NCBI GenBank assembly: GCA_026954325.1
Contig: JAIXKK010000086.1
Coordinates: forward strand, 1-64,000
DNA from: Bryobacterales bacterium
GTDB taxonomy: Bacteria; Acidobacteriota; Terriglobia; Bryobacterales; Bryobacteraceae
DNA: 64,000 nt
Direction of reading: 5' to 3'
Numbering within the stretch: position 1 is the stretch's first letter; each line of letters opens with the position of its first letter. Shown in pieces: positions 8,137 through 18,482 of this stretch. Position numbers and translations under genes: made by a program. A model generated the notes under the pieces. The model ran no database searches. It was not told the DNA's origin and saw nothing but the letters and a program-made list of their open reading frames with translations.

Positions 8137-9372
8137 GTGGCCAACCTTGTCCGGTATCGTGACGCGAGCGTGGAATGTTCCGCGCAGCCGGGAGAACTGC
8201 GCCTCCAGTTCATCCTCGAGAATCGCGGCAAGGATCCGTGGCGCGGGCAGGAGGGATTTGCCGTGGGCTGGCAGATCTTCGATCCCAACACCGCGATCTT
8301 CATCACCGAAGGCGAATGGACCGCGCTCGAAGGCGAAGTGCCGCCCGGCGCTTCCACCCGCGTCCGGGTGACCATCACCCTACCTCCGCAGGATGGCTCT
8401 TACCGGGTCTATGTTTCCGCCCTGCATCCGCGCCGGGGTTGGCTCTACACTCAAGGCGAACCGCTGCTTCTCGTTGATGCCGATGTGCGCGGCGGAGTCA
8501 TCAGCCGCCACGCGGTCTCCTCGTCCACCTTGCGCCGGATGCGCCGGACGAACCTGGTTCCCTCGCTGCGGCGGATGCTCACCCAACCTTTCAACGACCT
8601 CTGGAACCATCGCCGCCTCATCGGCTCCCTGACGCGCAGGGAGATTCTCGCGCGCTATCGCGGCTCCTTCGGCGATGCCGCCTGGACCATTCTTCACCCG
8701 CTCCTGTTGATGGCCACCTATTTTTTCGTCTTCGGCATCGTTCTCGAGAGCCGCTTTGGAAACGATCCCAGCCGCGCGGGTTTCGCGCTCTATTTCCTCG
8801 CCGGGATGCTGCCGTGGCTGGCCTTCAGCGAACCGGTGGGCCGCGCGCCCTATGTCATCTTCGAATACCGGAACTTCGTGAAGAAGCTGGTGTTCCCGGT
8901 GGCGATCTTGCCGGTCAACCAGGTAATTGCCGGATTGGTAACCTCCCTCTTCGCCACCGTCCTCTATCTGGCCGCGCTCCTGCTCATCCGTGGGACCCTC
9001 CCCTGGACCGCCGCCCTTCTCCCCCTCCTGCTGGTTCCTCAGGTCCTGTTCACCCTCGGCCTGTGCTGGTTTCTCGCCGCGCTGGGCGTCTTCCTCCGCG
9101 ACCTTGCGCAGGTGATGACCTTCCTGCTGACGCTGTGGTTCTTTCTCACGCCCATCTGCTACCCGGAAACTTCCCTTCCCAGGGCGCTGGTCCCGCTGTT
9201 GGCGAAGAACCCGATGTTTCAAATCGTGCGCGGATACCGGGAGATGTTCCTCGATGGCGCGGTTCCCTCCTGGACTATGCTGGCGAAGCTGTGGCTGCTC
9301 GCCATAGTGATTTTTCTCGCTGGGCATGCCTGGTTCACACGCTTGCGCAGAACCTTCGCGGACGTGGTGTAA
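8137..9372 (+). CDS. ABC-2 polysaccharide export permease with N-terminal carbohydrate-binding-like domain
   Basis: A 411-residue inner-membrane protein starting with GTG one base after the previous stop. Residues about 165-411 are a Wzm/KpsM-type ABC-2 permease: LIGSLTRREILARYRGS at the cytoplasmic amphipathic helix, then about six membrane segments and the FFLTPICYP motif near the fourth/fifth. Residues 1-117 are a beta-sandwich-like domain (ILENRGKDPW..., VPPGASTRVRVTITLPPQDG, YRVYVSALHPRRGWLY) of the kind usually found at the C-terminus of Wzt-type ATPases or on glycan-modifying enzymes. Such permeases need an ATPase partner; none lies beside it, since the next gene is on the opposite strand. 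The last gene of the polysaccharide cluster. Permease identity is firm; the function of the extra domain is inferred. Confidence 0.86.
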   Translation: MANLVRYRDASVECSAQPGELRLQFILENRGKDPWRGQEGFAVGWQIFDPNTAIFITEGEWTALEGEVPPGASTRVRVTITLPPQDGSYRVYVSALHPRRGWLYTQGEPLLLVDADVRGGVISRHAVSSSTLRRMRRTNLVPSLRRMLTQPFNDLWNHRRLIGSLTRREILARYRGSFGDAAWTILHPLLLMATYFFVFGIVLESRFGNDPSRAGFALYFLAGMLPWLAFSEPVGRAPYVIFEYRNFVKKLVFPVAILPVNQVIAGLVTSLFATVLYLAALLLIRGTLPWTAALLPLLLVPQVLFTLGLCWFLAALGVFLRDLAQVMTFLLTLWFFLTPICYPETSLPRALVPLLAKNPMFQIVRGYREMFLDGAVPSWTMLAKLWLLAIVIFLAGHAWFTRLRRTFADVV

Positions 9373-9380
9373 CGCTTCCC

Positions 9381-10523
9381 TCAGCCCCGGGTGGACTGCA
9401 CCGTGAAGAAACTCTCCACTTGTTCGATCAGTTCCGGCAACGCGCCCTTTCCGGTTGGGATCACCGTTGAAGCAAGCTCGATGGACACCAGCAGCGCGCC
9501 GCCGCGCAACTCGCATTGAAACCGCGATTCAATCCGCTGGCGCACCTCGCGTTGCACGTCCTGCACTCCGTCCTCCCGCTCGAGAACGGCCACAAACGCC
9601 GGCCCGCGCCAGCGAAAGAGCTGATCACTCGGATGCAGCAGATTGTTCACCAGCCGCTGGGCGCACAGGAATAGCAGTTCGTTGGCGACTTTGTCTCCGT
9701 AGCGCGCATTCAGCCTGGCCATGCGCTGGACATAAAAAGCCGCAAGGTAGAACTTTCCCGGCTTTGACGGCAGGTCCAGAATGGCGTCCTCGGCCGCTTC
9801 CTTGTTCAACAGCCCGGTCAACGGGTCCAACTTGGGCTCTCCCCCATTCTGTTGCCGGACCGGAGGGTCCGCTGCGGATGGGCCGCCCGCGGCCTCCGCG
9901 AGTTGCGGTTCAGCCAACACCGCCGGAGGCGCGGACGCGGACTTCTTTTGCCGGGCGGGAGTCTCCCCATGCCGCTGTGGCGAGCCCAGGGTGGATGAGT
10001 GCTCGAGGATCAGCACGCGCTCCTGAAGTTTGTTCAGCAGGTCCGCGGTTTCCTGCTTCCGCTCCTTTGTTTTCTCCGTCAGCTTCCCTAAGGCGTGAGT
10101 AAGCTGAACTTTGGCAACGCGCAGTTCCTCGGCTGTTTGAGTCTTGCCGACGACCTCTTCAATGTGGTGGAGCGCGGAGGCGGAGTCGTCATAGCCGGCC
10201 CGGATGGCGTCAATGGACGACATCAATACCCGAATGATGTCCCGCAACTCCTCGGCAGACCTCTCCACAATCTGCTGCACCCCCCGGTTATAGTGCTCGA
10301 TCCGTTGCGCCAGCGTCCCCGCCGCGATCAGCACCGACGAAGGGGACGGCTGGCTCTTCAGCGTCTGTAACGCATCCATCATTCCCTGGCGGAAGCTTTC
10401 GTAATCGGCCTGGTTCCACCGGAATGCGTGTGTCGCCAGCGCGTCCAACAGGGAGCAGGTCAGGTCCATCCACGCGACCAATTCCGTTACGGAAGCCGAG
10501 TGTTCAGTGCTTTCGGTAGTCAT
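9381..10523 (-). CDS. Degenerate GGDEF-domain protein
   Basis: A 380-residue soluble protein, convergent with the polysaccharide operon. Residues about 1-180 are mostly helical with a coiled-coil-like segment (VAKVQLTHALGKLTEKTKERKQETADLLNK in part), then a low-complexity Ala/Pro linker. Residues about 225-375 look like a diguanylate cyclase domain, opening with the family hallmark DPLTGLLNKEAAEDAI, but the catalytic GGDEF is replaced by RGPAF in the segment FRWRGPAFVAVL. It should therefore not make cyclic di-GMP and may bind a nucleotide or act through protein contacts. A GTG at 10532 is an alternative start. No membrane segment or sensor domain is recognisable. The target is unknown, though the neighbouring exopolysaccharide genes are of a class often controlled by cyclic di-GMP. 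Confidence 0.75.
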   Translation of the reverse strand: MTTESTEHSASVTELVAWMDLTCSLLDALATHAFRWNQADYESFRQGMMDALQTLKSQPSPSSVLIAAGTLAQRIEHYNRGVQQIVERSAEELRDIIRVLMSSIDAIRAGYDDSASALHHIEEVVGKTQTAEELRVAKVQLTHALGKLTEKTKERKQETADLLNKLQERVLILEHSSTLGSPQRHGETPARQKKSASAPPAVLAEPQLAEAAGGPSAADPPVRQQNGGEPKLDPLTGLLNKEAAEDAILDLPSKPGKFYLAAFYVQRMARLNARYGDKVANELLFLCAQRLVNNLLHPSDQLFRWRGPAFVAVLEREDGVQDVQREVRQRIESRFQCELRGGALLVSIELASTVIPTGKGALPELIEQVESFFTVQSTRG

Positions 10524-10595
10524 CGACTTCACACTATCCGTATCGGACGGATTCGGCCCTATTCGAATCGGGGAGTAGGGAATTCTTTCAGCTAC

Positions 10596-11195
10596 CTAAT
10601 GACACCCGAGACAAGTGAACTTCCGCCCGTGGCAGACGGCGCACCCCTGCTTCACTACCGTCTTCCGTGTATGCGCATCCAGGTAGTCCGCCGTGTGAAA
10701 CGCCGGCTTCAAGGTCTTATCGCCGCCATGGCAGGTCTCGCAACTGAATGGCGGGTCAATCCTGTTGTGACACACCAGGCAATCGGCCATCCGCGGGTAC
10801 GGCGCCTTGCTATCCGCCGCCACCGATGTGGATTGCTCAATGCCGTGATGGCAGGCCGCGCATGCGTTCTTCGTCTCCAGGTAGGGAGCCACCGCCGCCG
10901 CATCGCCCAGGTATGTCTTCGCCTGCACCGCCGCCTTCAACACCGGCGCAATGTTGCCCATCTTCAGGTGAAAGGCATGGTCGAACTTCGCTAAACGCGT
11001 CTTGCGCGGCGCTTTGATCGACACTTGTTCGTGGCAGCCGGCGCAGACCCGCGGCTCCGGCAGCAGGTTATCCTCCAGCTTCGTGCTGGTGGCCGCTTTG
11101 GGATGGCAACTGGCGCACCGCGGCATCAATTTCAGGTGTAAAGCGTGAGAAAAATCCGCCGCGCGCGCCCCTGCCAGACACCACCCCAGCAGCAT
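10596..11195 (-). CDS. Seven-heme c-type cytochrome
   Basis: A 199-residue exported cytochrome with seven CxxCH heme-attachment sites (CASCH, CAGCH, CAACH, CLVCH, CETCH, CAVCH, CLGCH), the last at the very C-terminus. Several extra histidines (HALHLK, HAFHLK, HTADYLDAH) can supply the distal ligands, as in the cytochrome c3/c7 and NrfB-like families. The start is placed at 11195 (MLLGWCLAGARA signal peptide) because this ATG overlaps the stop of the upstream dehydrogenase (TGATG) with AAAGG just before it; an ATG 24 bases upstream is possible. It acts in the periplasm as an electron wire. Coupling to the dehydrogenase suggests it accepts electrons from that enzyme, but this is inference. Confidence 0.88.
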   Translation of the reverse strand: MLLGWCLAGARAADFSHALHLKLMPRCASCHPKAATSTKLEDNLLPEPRVCAGCHEQVSIKAPRKTRLAKFDHAFHLKMGNIAPVLKAAVQAKTYLGDAAAVAPYLETKNACAACHHGIEQSTSVAADSKAPYPRMADCLVCHNRIDPPFSCETCHGGDKTLKPAFHTADYLDAHTRKTVVKQGCAVCHGRKFTCLGCH

Positions 11196-12379
11196 CAGCC
11201 TTTGTAGGTGATGCGCCAAATCCTGTTACCGCCGTCATCGGAAACCAGCAGGCTGCCGTCCGGCATCTCGAATACCGCCACCGGCCGGCCCCATACCTCG
11301 CGCTTGCCCGGATCGAGCATCCAGCCCGTGAGAAAAGGCTCCGGCCCGCTCTCCGGCTTCCCGTTCCTGAACGGCACGAAGGCCACCGAATATCCAACGC
11401 GCCGCGACCGGTTCCACGAGCCGTGGAAGGCGAGAAATGCCCCGCCTCTGTATTTCGCCGGGAACTGCCTGCCCTGGTAGAACGTATAATCGAGCACCGC
11501 GACGTGAGCGCCGAGCGGCACATCCGGCACTATTGTTTTCTTCACCAGGTCCTCGCGCTGCCCCTTGTTCCTCGGGTCTTCGTTCGGGCCGATGTAGGCA
11601 TACGGCCACCCGTAAAAACCGCCTTGGCGAATCGACGTGAAATAATCGGGAACCAGGTCATCGCCCAGCCCGTCCCGCTCCTGCACCGCCACCCAGAGTG
11701 TATCCGTGCCGGGGTACCAGTGCAGTCCGATCGGGTTCCGCGTCCCCGAGGCGAAGATCTCATGTCCCGACCCGTCCGGATTGAACCGGTTGATGGCGGC
11801 GCGCATCGGATTTTCTCCCGGACTCACGTTCGATTCGGAACCCACCCCGACGTACATCTTCTGGCCCTTGCGGTCGAATAGAATGCCGCGCGTCCAGTGG
11901 CCCTTGCCGAAATCCTTCAGGGAGACAACCTCTTCTCCCTTGCCCACCGTCATGGCGGACTTGTTGTATCTGTACCGCTTGACCGAGGTGGTTTCCGCGA
12001 TGTAGAGATAGTCATTCCAGAAGGCCAGGCCGTAAGGCCGGTCGAGCCCGCCGGCCAGCACCTTGCGGTCCTCCGCCTTGTTGTCTTTGTTCTTATCGAA
12101 CAGGATGTATACCTTGCCGTCATTTGTGGCGTCGCTCAGCAGCAGTTCGCCCGACGGTCCCCCGAGCATGTACCGGGGACGCTCGAAGCCGGTGGCGTAC
12201 TCGTCAATCTGGAAGCCTGGCGGCAACTTCAGTTGCGCTCCGCCGGGCCGGTCAATGACGTGCGGGCGGTTGTTGGCCGAGGGCGTGGCGAACGGCGGAG
12301 GCAGCTCATGTTTGACGGTCGCGGCGCCTAACGCGCCGGCCGCCGGAATCAGAGATGATAGAAATACTCTTCTCTTCAT
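11195..12379 (-). CDS. Exported PQQ-type sugar dehydrogenase (L-sorbosone dehydrogenase-like)
   Basis: A 394-residue beta-propeller enzyme of the soluble glucose/L-sorbosone dehydrogenase family. The N-terminus MKRRVFLSSLIPAAGALGAA looks like a Tat-type leader. Conserved blocks include LPPGFQIDEYATGFERPRYM at the start of the propeller, ASGTRNPIGLHWYP (the metal/PQQ-proximal Arg-Asn), GGFYGWPYAYIGPNEDP and AFHGSWNRSRRVGYSV. Members oxidise aldose or related carbonyl compounds in the periplasm with PQQ as cofactor. It lies between a truncated paralogue upstream and a seven-heme cytochrome with which its stop overlaps, so a periplasmic respiratory pair is plausible. The natural substrate is unknown. 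Confidence 0.88.
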   Translation of the reverse strand: MKRRVFLSSLIPAAGALGAATVKHELPPPFATPSANNRPHVIDRPGGAQLKLPPGFQIDEYATGFERPRYMLGGPSGELLLSDATNDGKVYILFDKNKDNKAEDRKVLAGGLDRPYGLAFWNDYLYIAETTSVKRYRYNKSAMTVGKGEEVVSLKDFGKGHWTRGILFDRKGQKMYVGVGSESNVSPGENPMRAAINRFNPDGSGHEIFASGTRNPIGLHWYPGTDTLWVAVQERDGLGDDLVPDYFTSIRQGGFYGWPYAYIGPNEDPRNKGQREDLVKKTIVPDVPLGAHVAVLDYTFYQGRQFPAKYRGGAFLAFHGSWNRSRRVGYSVAFVPFRNGKPESGPEPFLTGWMLDPGKREVWGRPVAVFEMPDGSLLVSDDGGNRIWRITYKG

Positions 12380-12385
12380 GGAACT

Positions 12386-12795
12386 CTAACCTTTGTATGA
12401 AACACGCCAAATGGTGTTGTTGCCGTCCCCGGAGACAAGCAGGCTTCCGTCTGAAAGCTGAAGAATGCCCACGGGGCGGCCCCATACCTCCACCTTATCC
12501 TTTCCGAGCATCCAGCCGGTGAGGAAGTCTTCCGCCTGCCCGGCGGGCTTCCCGTTCTTGAATGGAAGAAAGGCCACGGAGTAACCGGTCCGCTCGGCGC
12601 GGTTTTGTGAGCCGTGATAGGCGAGAAACGCCCCGCCCCGGTATCTGGCCGGAAACTGCTTGCCGGCATAGAAAATATGGTCGAGAACGGCGGCATGGGA
12701 CGGCAGCAGGAAATCGGGCGTCACCGCTTTCTTCACCAGATCCTCCCGCTGGCCCTTGTTGGCCGGGTCCTCATGGGGTCCGATGGAAGCGCCAG
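12386..12795 (-). pseudogene. 3' fragment of a second sorbosone-dehydrogenase-like gene
   Basis: The last 130 or so codons are closely similar to the intact dehydrogenase just downstream (IGPHEDPANKGQREDLVKK against IGPNEDPRNKGQREDLVKK, and WGRPVGILQLSDGSLLVSGD against WGRPVAVFEMPDGSLLVSDD). Similarity stops abruptly near base 12795, about 30 bases before the insertion sequence, and the missing N-terminal two thirds are not found beyond the element either. The gene was therefore a tandem duplicate that was truncated by the insertion and an associated deletion. Only six bases separate its stop from the ATG of the intact copy. It has no start or signal peptide and is unlikely to make a functional protein. 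Confidence 0.85.
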
Positions 12796-12821
12796 GATTC
12801 TCAATCTTACCGGAAGCATTT

Positions 12822-12880
12822 TCTAATCCAAGAATGATCCTGAAAGCTGGTCCTGTTTCCAATGCAAGATGATCCTGAAG
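12822..12880. repeat. Left-end tandem repeats of the insertion sequence
   Basis: Two direct copies of the motif ending GATGATCCTGAAA/G lie at 12822-12845 and 12863-12880. They are in inverted orientation to the pair at the other end of the element. The outer copy has AAGAATGATCC, one base longer than the consensus AAGATGATCC. Confidence 0.75.
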
Positions 12881-12970
12881 AGTGAACGAGGGGAGGCCGC
12901 CAGGCGGCCGACTCCTTTCTTGGGTTTTGGGTGGGGAGAGGGAATCGTCGTCATCGTCGCGAGCGGCGGT

Positions 12971-13120
12971 GGGAAAGTGGAAAACCTGGTTTTGGTTTTC
13001 CACTTTTCCAGGGCCGCGAAGCCGGACTGTGGGAATGTGGGAATCTCGCGCTATTTGCGAGATTCCCAAGGGGCGGTGGAAAGAGTGGGAAAGCTGCTTT
13101 TGCTTTTCCACTCTTTCCAC
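12971..13120. repeat. Three tandem hairpins with 7-nt loops
   Basis: Three inverted repeats stand in a row downstream of the transposase gene. Hairpin 1 has 16-bp arms at 12971-12986 and 12994-13009 with one mismatch; hairpin 2 has perfect 11-bp arms at 13039-13049 and 13057-13067; hairpin 3 has 19-bp arms at 13076-13094 and 13102-13120 with one mismatch. Each loop is exactly 7 nt (TGGTTTT, GCTATTT, TGCTTTT). Arms of hairpins 1 and 3 share GTGGAAA(A) words, so they may be related by duplication. They could end transcription or be REP-like repeats carried by the element. Confidence 0.8.
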
Positions 13121-13170
13121 GGGCCCGGCATTTCCACAGCCCTTTCCTGAGCCTGAGGCGCTACTTGCTC

Positions 13171-14433
13171 TCAACTGCCGGGCGGCCGTGGCGATTCGAT
13201 CTTGACCCGTCTCAACAGTTGCTGCTTGGCCGCCGTCATCTTGCGTGCGCACTCGGTATCGCTCATCTTTTGGGCAATCCGGTCCAAGCCTGCCCAGTTC
13301 TGCTCCGGCTTCAAGTATTGTTCGGCCTTTTCCAAGCTCTTCAGCTTCTCGTAGGGTGTGGCGTAATCCTCCCCTGGGTATTGCCGCCGGCGCTTGCCTC
13401 GCGCATCCAGACTCACCGTCGCGAATCCGCATGGTCGATGAAAGTTCAAGTACGGATTGAAATGCGCGGTGTAGAACTTCTGCACCGCTTCGGCATGTTC
13501 GGCAGGAATGTGACCGTAACCGATGTGCTTGCGGATGATCGCTCCGTTCTTGCCTTCCACCAAGGCATTGTCCTGGGTCCGATTGGCGCGGCTCTTGGTG
13601 AATTCGATCAGCAGATGCTTCAGCAGCTTGGCCACTTTGTAGTTCACATACTCCGAGCCGTTGTCGGAATGAAAACCCAGAATGGAAAACGGAAACTGAT
13701 GCAGCATGGCTTCCAGCACCGGCAGCAGGAAATGCTCGTTGATCCGTTCCACGCAGCCCACCACTTGCCACTGCGTGATCGCATCCACCGCGTTGATGTG
13801 GTACACCCCCTTGACGCCTTGCCAATCGCCCTGATGCACCGTGTCGATGCGCAGGAATCCCGGCCGCCCTTGCGGATCGGGTTTGCGCCGCTCTCCGATC
13901 TGGATCGCGCTGGGCTGCGTCGGCTTCCACTCGGCGGCCACTTTCCGGTAGCCCGCACTGCGCCGCAGATTGTACAGATGCGCGACCGAGATCCCCGCCA
14001 GGCACGCATACTCGGCTTTGCCGAACTGCTCGTACTCCCGCTTTACTATGCACACCGTGGCCGGCCCGCTGAGCCAGCCGTGAGCACGATCCACCTCGGC
14101 CAGCAGTTCCACATCCCGGCGCTTGTATTTGGCCCCAAAGCGATGCCGCCGGTACGGCTTGGCCTGCACCACTCCCTGTTGCCGGTACTGGCGGATCAGC
14201 CGCGTCACCTGCGGCAAACTCAGTCCAGTGACTTTGCTCAAATAGGCGCGAATCGCCCCGCGTCCCTTCTTGCTCTTCTGCGACGCGTACTCCTGTGCCA
14301 CCAGCACGCGCTGTACAAACTCGTATCGCTCGGCCCGGCTCTGGCCCTCGAATTCGATGCCCTCGCTGCCTTTGAGAAACTCCTGGATCTGTTCCGGCGT
14401 GAGCCCTTCTGCGTTCTGCATGCGTACTCGCAT
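13171..14433 (-). CDS. DDE (rve-type) transposase
   Basis: A 420-residue integrase-core transposase. The N-terminal part (residues about 30-190) holds helix-turn-helix regions such as YLSKVTGLSLPQVTRLIRQY and YACLAGISVAHLYNLRRS. The catalytic core starts near residue 195 with FLRIDTVHQGD (first Asp), continues with GFHSDNGSEYVN (second Asp) and TQDNALVEGKNGAIIRK (Glu), the D,D-35-E type arrangement of rve family enzymes. All three catalytic acids are present and the frame is open, so it may be active. The protein is somewhat long for IS481; an ISNCY-like group of integrase-type elements is possible. Two in-frame ATG codons near the start make the first residues uncertain. Confidence 0.88.
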   Translation of the reverse strand: MRVRMQNAEGLTPEQIQEFLKGSEGIEFEGQSRAERYEFVQRVLVAQEYASQKSKKGRGAIRAYLSKVTGLSLPQVTRLIRQYRQQGVVQAKPYRRHRFGAKYKRRDVELLAEVDRAHGWLSGPATVCIVKREYEQFGKAEYACLAGISVAHLYNLRRSAGYRKVAAEWKPTQPSAIQIGERRKPDPQGRPGFLRIDTVHQGDWQGVKGVYHINAVDAITQWQVVGCVERINEHFLLPVLEAMLHQFPFSILGFHSDNGSEYVNYKVAKLLKHLLIEFTKSRANRTQDNALVEGKNGAIIRKHIGYGHIPAEHAEAVQKFYTAHFNPYLNFHRPCGFATVSLDARGKRRRQYPGEDYATPYEKLKSLEKAEQYLKPEQNWAGLDRIAQKMSDTECARKMTAAKQQLLRRVKIESPRPPGS

Positions 14434-14463
14434 CCGACCGCAGACCGCCTCGCCTCCTCACAT

Positions 14464-14520
14464 TTTCAGGATCATCTTGTAGTGGAAGCAACCCCCGTTT
14501 CAGGATCATCTTGTATTGGA
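14464..14520. repeat. Right-end tandem repeats of the insertion sequence
   Basis: Two direct copies of TTTCAGGATCATCTTGTA are found at 14464-14481 and 14498-14515, the outer one extending to 14520. They mirror the left-end pair and mark the end of the element, 46 bases upstream of the kdsB start. Confidence 0.78.
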
Positions 14521-14566
14521 CAATTCTCCGGATTCTTCGTCCAACTCCGCCATGCTACACTAGTCT

Positions 14567-17728
<3,162 letters not shown>

Positions 17729-17760
17729 GGCGTGGGGAACGGAAGGGGAGGAGTACCGCT

Positions 17761-17929
17761 GTCGCGCTGCACATCCAGGACCCCGAGGTAGAACGCCTGG
17801 CCGAAGAAGTGGCTGAGCAGGTGAGGAGAACGCCTTCAAGGAAGCCGCGAAGCACGTGCCGGCCCTGACGGACAGGAGATGGCCGCACCGGTCAAGAACG
17901 GTGATTTTGTAGAGGTGAAACGGACATGA
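17761..17929 (+). pseudogene. Relic of a toxin-antitoxin pair (VapB-like 5' end joined to RelE/HigB-like 3' end)
   Basis: Bases 17761-17820 read VALHIQDPEVERLAEEVAEQ, the start of a VapB-type antitoxin, but the first codon is GTC where ATG is expected, seven bases after a GGGGAGGAG ribosome site. From 17820 another frame reads GEENAFKEAAKHVPALTD, then after a further one-base slip (near 17874) EMAAPVKNGDFVEVKRT and a stop overlapping the next ATG (ATGA, 17926-17929). This last part fits the C-terminus of RelE/HigB-like toxins that precede XRE antitoxins like the one that follows. The toxin N-terminus is missing. I infer a deletion that fused two different toxin-antitoxin loci. Neither piece can make a functional protein. 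Confidence 0.65.
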
Positions 17930-18243
17930 GCAAGAAGTATCGAAGCGATGCGATGGCTTCCGTTCACGGGACGATGGAAGCCCTGCACAACATCGGCGCG
18001 TTCGACAAGCAGACGATGCGCCGCTTTGACCATGCGTGCCTGACGCCGGTGAGTCCGTTGACGGCAAGACAGATCAAGGCGCTCCGTGAGCGTGAGCACG
18101 TGAGCCAGGTCATTTTTGCCAACTACCTGAACGTCACCACCAGCCTTGTGAGCAAATGGGAGCGCGGCGAGAAGAAACCCTCCGGCCCCGCGCTCAAGCT
18201 CCTGCCGCTCGTTGAAAAGCACGGTCTGACCGCCGTGGCGTAA
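17926..18243 (+). CDS. HigA-like XRE antitoxin, orphaned
   Basis: A 105-residue DNA-binding protein. The C-terminal two thirds form an XRE/Cro helix-turn-helix: LTARQIKALREREHVSQVIFANYLNVTTSLVSKWERGEKKPSGPALKLL, read as one continuous domain around residues 45-95. The N-terminal MEALHNIGAFDKQTMRRFDHACLTPV block is characteristic of antitoxins that neutralise RelE/HigB-type ribosome-dependent RNases and repress their own promoter. Its ATG overlaps the stop of the toxin relic, the normal arrangement of this locus type. With the toxin broken, it may persist as an anti-addiction protein or a repressor without a partner. Intact and of normal length for the family. Confidence 0.85.
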   Translation: MSKKYRSDAMASVHGTMEALHNIGAFDKQTMRRFDHACLTPVSPLTARQIKALREREHVSQVIFANYLNVTTSLVSKWERGEKKPSGPALKLLPLVEKHGLTAVA

Positions 18244-18482
18244 GGAGCGGCGGCCCGGCCGGAAATCTGTCTTCCGTCTAGCCGGAAAACAGATATACCG
18301 CCGCATGCAGCGCTAGAACATTTCCCTGCCGGATTGTTGCAAGGAGGCCCTGAAGCCGGATGACCAGCCGGAAGGTCGCGGATTCACGGGCGATAGCCGC
18401 GCATCACGTTTCGCTACATCCGCCCCGCATGATCTCCACGTTTACCCGTGTGGTAACGTCATAGGTGGAGTAGAGGTTTGTG

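Larger units (their letters stand above)
12822..14520. mobile_element. Insertion sequence with doubled terminal repeats
   Basis: An element of about 1.7 kb bounded by imperfect inverted repeats. The left outer repeat (12822-12845) and right outer repeat (14498-14520) share the core AAGATGATCCTGAAA, with one extra base on the left. A second copy of the same core lies just inside each end (12863-12880 and 14464-14481), in mirrored orientation, giving two likely transposase-binding sites per end. Inside are one rve-type DDE transposase on the minus strand and about 290 bases of non-coding DNA holding three strong hairpins. No target-site duplication could be recognised with confidence, so the exact ends are uncertain by a few bases. 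It interrupts a dehydrogenase gene upstream of kdsB. Confidence 0.82.

Noticed and set aside
12386..14509. A 707-codon frame running from the dehydrogenase stump through the insertion sequence
   Set aside because: The part beyond base 12795 is the antisense-phase reading of the element and its hairpins, not a fusion protein; the transposase uses another frame.
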